DNA of 64,000 nucleotides from contig JADJWL010000005.1 in the NCBI GenBank assembly GCA_016716385.1, positions 1 to 64,000 on the forward strand. The letters run 5' to 3'. Under the pieces are notes generated by a model. That model was not told the DNA's origin. It searched no databases and saw only the letters and a list, made by a program, of their open reading frames with translations. This DNA comes from Bryobacterales bacterium (GTDB taxonomy: Bacteria > Acidobacteriota > Terriglobia > Bryobacterales > Bryobacteraceae). Shown here in pieces: positions 61,157 to 64,000 of this stretch. The position numbers and the translations under genes are program-made. Each line of letters opens with the position of its first letter. The first letter of the stretch is position 1.

Positions 61157-61882
61157 CTATTCCAGCCAGCGGAGCAGCACCACCGTCACGTTATCCGGAG
61201 CGCCCGCGGCGAGGGACGCCTGGACGAGACGTTCGCACACGTCTTTGAGCGAGGTGCCGGACTCAGCGCCCTGGCGGAGAATTTCCTCGAGTTTTTCCGG
61301 ATGCACCACTCCGTGCAGTCCATCGCTGCACAGAAGCAACGTCGAACCCGGCTTCCAATCGACGGAGTAGCGGTTGACGATGAGCTTCGCTCCCGCGCCA
61401 ATCGCCATCGTGAGAACGTGGCGCAGAGGGTGGCTCCGCAACGTGGCTTCGTCGAGACCCATGACGCGCCCGACCTCGTGGACCCAGCTCTGGTCTTCGG
61501 TCACAGCGCAGAACGTGCCGTTTTGCAGCATGTAGGCCCGGCTGTCGCCCACACTGGCGATGCGGACGGCATCGTCCTCGACCAGCGCGGCGACGAGTGT
61601 CGTGCCCATCCCTTCGAGAGACTTGTCGCCCTTGGCTACCGAAAGCACGCGATGGTTGGCCTGTTCCAGTGCCTTGATCAGGCTTTCCACGCCGCCATGC
61701 TCGCTCGTGCGGATGGAGTCGATGACGGTTTGAACGGCGAGTTGCGAGGCGCGCTCGCCGGCGTTGGCGCCACCCATGCCGTCAGCCAGAATATAGAGGC
61801 CCAGTTCGGGCGCCCAACCGTAGGCGTCTTCATTGTTCGAGCGAACGCAACCCTTATCTGACAGCCCGTAGAAGTCCACCAT
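61157..61882 (-). CDS. PP2C-type protein serine/threonine phosphatase
   Basis: A 241-residue PPM/PP2C phosphatase with SDKGCVRSNNEDA, the metal-binding ADGMGGANAGERAS, GMGTTLVAALVE, SVGDSRAYML, TEDQSWV, LLLCSDGLHGVV and APDNVTVVLL. It removes phosphate from Ser/Thr in proteins; a partner Ser/Thr kinase is not in the window. Start MVDFYGLS at 61882. Confidence 0.94.
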   Translation of the reverse strand: MVDFYGLSDKGCVRSNNEDAYGWAPELGLYILADGMGGANAGERASQLAVQTVIDSIRTSEHGGVESLIKALEQANHRVLSVAKGDKSLEGMGTTLVAALVEDDAVRIASVGDSRAYMLQNGTFCAVTEDQSWVHEVGRVMGLDEATLRSHPLRHVLTMAIGAGAKLIVNRYSVDWKPGSTLLLCSDGLHGVVHPEKLEEILRQGAESGTSLKDVCERLVQASLAAGAPDNVTVVLLRWLE

Positions 61883-61900
61883 TGGCCCAGCCCCCGTCCG

Positions 61901-64000
61901 TTACAGCATCAGGCGCAACCCGAACTGTAACACACGGCCATCGTTCAGGGTATTCGTAATTCGCCCGAATTGCGGGGCGGTGAGATTCCGTTGGGGCTCG
62001 TCGAACTGCGGGTGGTTGGCGAGGTTGACCGCCTCGGCGCGGAACACGAGTGAGGTCAGATGTCCGTTCTGTCCGAACGTCCATTGCTTGCTGACCGAGG
62101 CATTGAAGTTGACAATGCCGTCGCGGCGGAACGTGTTCCGGCCAATATTGCCGCGGGGCTCGCCGACGCGGAGGAACGTGAACTTATCGCGGCTGAGGAT
62201 CGCTTCAGACTCATTCGGATGGCGGAGGGAACTGCCGAGCACGCTCGGGTCCAAGACGTTCGGCCGGTCGCTCGGACCGCCGTCGACGTTGCCGAATCCC
62301 GGTGCGTCGCTGCCGACGTAGAGAGTGAACGGCATGCCATTCTTGAGCAAGGTCGCGCCGCTCATCTGCCAGCCATTCGTGATCAGGCCCAGCCGCCCAG
62401 GCGCGCGGAAGGGCAAGTCGTAGGCGTAATACATGACCGCGGCGTGCGGCGAGTGGAAATTGCTGACGCCCTTCCGGTCGCGGAACGCATCGTCCTCATA
62501 CTGGCTGCGGCCGCGGAGCAGGTCGCCGTTGGCCGCCGTCGCGGTGTAGTCTACGCCTTCGTCGATCGCCTTGCTGAACGTGTATGTGAAGCCCCAGGTG
62601 AGTCCGCCGACCTGCGCGCCCTCCCAACTTGCCTGGGCAGCGTCGAGGTAGCCGATGCCTCCATTGACCAGACGGTACATCTCGTAATACCGGGGGTCGG
62701 GGCGGCGCTGGTCGACCGTCGCCAGAGTCTGCGGAATGCCCGGCACGATCCGCGCGCGGTTCTCGATAAACGAGTTGAGCAGCTTGATCGAACGGCTGCC
62801 GACGTAGCCGAGCCGGACCATCCCCGCGCGTCCGGTCCTGCGCTCGAAAAGCGCGTTGTAGTGGTGCGTGTAGGGCGACACCATCTCTGGGGAGAAGATC
62901 GTCGGCACGGATCGCGCTCCGGCGCTGGTCAGATCCACATTCCGCAGCGGGTTGACGAGATCCGGGTTCTGGACCTGGACGTACCGCGAATGCGGGAGGT
63001 TGAAACGGATCTGCTGGTACGTCACCGGCTGGATCTCGCTGAACGCGATCGAGTAGCTGGACCGCAGCACCCATGCGCCGGGCATCTGCCAAGCCAGGGA
63101 AACGCGCGGGGCGAAGTTGTTGCAGTCGCACGCATAAGGGAGCGTGTCGAGTCCGCGGACCTCGGCCGGCCGCGACACCAGGTTGTAGCGGACTCCGAGA
63201 TAGATCTGCAGCCCGGGCGACACGCGCCACTGATCGGCGATCCAACCGTCGGCGAGCCAGTTCCGGAAGCCGCGGTTCAACTCACCGAGGTTCACCTCAT
63301 AGAGCGACGGCGTGCCTACGAGCAGGTTCTCAATGGCGGTCCGTCCGAAGTTGTTGCTGAAGATGAAGACGCCCCGCGAGTTTCGGACCTCTTCGCCGTT
63401 TAACTGAACCCGAGTCACTTCGCCGCCAAACGTGAGCGTGTGGCGGCCACCGGCGAGCCGCCGGTTCACGTGCATGCCGCCGCGGAACGTATTGATCGCG
63501 CGGTTGATGGGAAACTGGCTGTCCGGACCCAGTTCCTGAATCTGGTATCCGAAACGCACCCGCGGACCCACGGCGTTCGGCTCCGGAACCAGCGCGGACA
63601 TCGTGCGCTGGAAGGCGAATCCACCGAGGATCTCGGTCACCGGCGACGCTTCGCGCTGCCAGGACAGCCGCGAGCGCGTCGAGTGGATGTTCATGTTCGG
63701 GTTCTGTCCGGCGACGAACTGGAACGCGTTGACCCGCTGGCGGCTGATCGCGTGCAACAGTGTGATCCGGTCGCGGGAGCCGATTGCGCGGTCGAGACGG
63801 AGACTGCCGTCGAGTTCATCGATGAGCTGCGCTGCGTTCAGGTTGAGCGCGCGCGGATCGAAGTCGGGCCGGTTCGGTTCCCGGTTCGGGTAGGCGCCGA
63901 GGAACCGCTCGATGATCGCCCCCCGCGCGGGGTCGGTGGTCCGTGGTGTTCTTTCGTCGGCCAGCGGCACCTGCACGTTGCCGTTGACCATGCCGCGAAT
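61901..64000 (-). CDS. Oar/TonB-dependent-receptor-like outer-membrane protein (partial, N-terminus beyond window)
   Basis: At least 699 residues; the frame is open to the right edge (the last codons read IRGMVNGNVQVP and align with residues about 175-190 of the homologue at 46859), so the gene continues past 64000 and an internal ATG at 63991 is not a real start. Barrel-type sequence; shared blocks with the other copy include GSDAPGFGNVDGGPSDRPN, GNIGRNTFRRDG, NTLNDGRVLQFGLRL. It is transcribed leftward and ends 18 bases before the PP2C gene start. Likely a TonB-linked uptake protein. Confidence 0.85.
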   Translation of the reverse strand: MRGMVNGNVQVPLADERTPRTTDPARGAIIERFLGAYPNREPNRPDFDPRALNLNAAQLIDELDGSLRLDRAIGSRDRITLLHAISRQRVNAFQFVAGQNPNMNIHSTRSRLSWQREASPVTEILGGFAFQRTMSALVPEPNAVGPRVRFGYQIQELGPDSQFPINRAINTFRGGMHVNRRLAGGRHTLTFGGEVTRVQLNGEEVRNSRGVFIFSNNFGRTAIENLLVGTPSLYEVNLGELNRGFRNWLADGWIADQWRVSPGLQIYLGVRYNLVSRPAEVRGLDTLPYACDCNNFAPRVSLAWQMPGAWVLRSSYSIAFSEIQPVTYQQIRFNLPHSRYVQVQNPDLVNPLRNVDLTSAGARSVPTIFSPEMVSPYTHHYNALFERRTGRAGMVRLGYVGSRSIKLLNSFIENRARIVPGIPQTLATVDQRRPDPRYYEMYRLVNGGIGYLDAAQASWEGAQVGGLTWGFTYTFSKAIDEGVDYTATAANGDLLRGRSQYEDDAFRDRKGVSNFHSPHAAVMYYAYDLPFRAPGRLGLITNGWQMSGATLLKNGMPFTLYVGSDAPGFGNVDGGPSDRPNVLDPSVLGSSLRHPNESEAILSRDKFTFLRVGEPRGNIGRNTFRRDGIVNFNASVSKQWTFGQNGHLTSLVFRAEAVNLANHPQFDEPQRNLTAPQFGRITNTLNDGRVLQFGLRLML

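Noticed and set aside
1..64000. CRISPR arrays, phage genes, complete insertion sequences or rRNA genes
   Set aside because: None seen; no regularly spaced repeats, integrases or intact transposases were found.

Overview
The window is high-GC DNA with dense, mostly overlapping genes. It looks like an Acidobacteriota chromosome, most likely of the Bryobacter/Solibacter type. This is an inference from several traits seen together: TolB/WD40-like propeller proteins with one N-terminal membrane anchor, two large Oar/TonB-dependent-receptor-like outer-membrane proteins, a PQQ-type sugar dehydrogenase fused to cytochrome c, a FAD 'xanthan lyase'-type oxidoreductase, a Tat-exported sulfatase and a PhoD phosphatase. 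No rRNA or taxonomic marker is present, so the assignment is tentative.

Left part (1-20 kb), mostly leftward: an orphan antitoxin-like gene; a four-gene 2-oxoacid:ferredoxin oxidoreductase operon (korDABC); two tandem propeller paralogues; an orphan lipoprotein; a translationally coupled cassette of heme-motif histidine kinase, archaemetzincin protease and NtrC-type regulator; tRNA-Glu(TTC); a decayed IS21-type istA remnant; and a heavy-metal RND efflux operon (CzcCBA-like) with a small metal-ligand-rich protein at each end. A decayed moaB follows at 19.9-20.2 kb.

Middle (20-46 kb): a rightward four-gene set for sugar oxidation or catabolism; a leftward molybdopterin oxidoreductase pair with no visible membrane anchor; then rightward housekeeping genes: tgt-yajC-secD-secF, a TonB/ExbB/ExbD/ExbD/TPR-lipoprotein envelope energiser, a Rel/SpoT alarmone enzyme and two small proteins. 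A leftward glycosyltransferase-methyltransferase fusion stands back to back with a rightward SsuABC/NrtABC-like ABC transporter. The transporter's substrate-binding protein has one in-frame TGA, in a context (U-H-L-A-C) that suggests selenocysteine in place of a cysteine. This is the most interesting object in the window. A secreted coiled-coil protein and a tag DNA glycosylase follow.

Right part (46-64 kb): a stand-alone IS630-like DNA-binding protein, an outer-membrane receptor, a sulfatase and a cupin (rightward); an aldo/keto-reductase-like protein lacking the usual catalytic residues, etfBA and a PhoD phosphatase (leftward); divergent ACT-domain and SDR genes; a frameshifted REP-associated transposase with a perfect REP-like palindrome; an aspartyl protease/PDZ protein whose 3' end carries extreme G/C homopolymers; a CPA2 antiporter with TrkA domains; a PP2C phosphatase; and a second receptor-like protein cut by the window edge.
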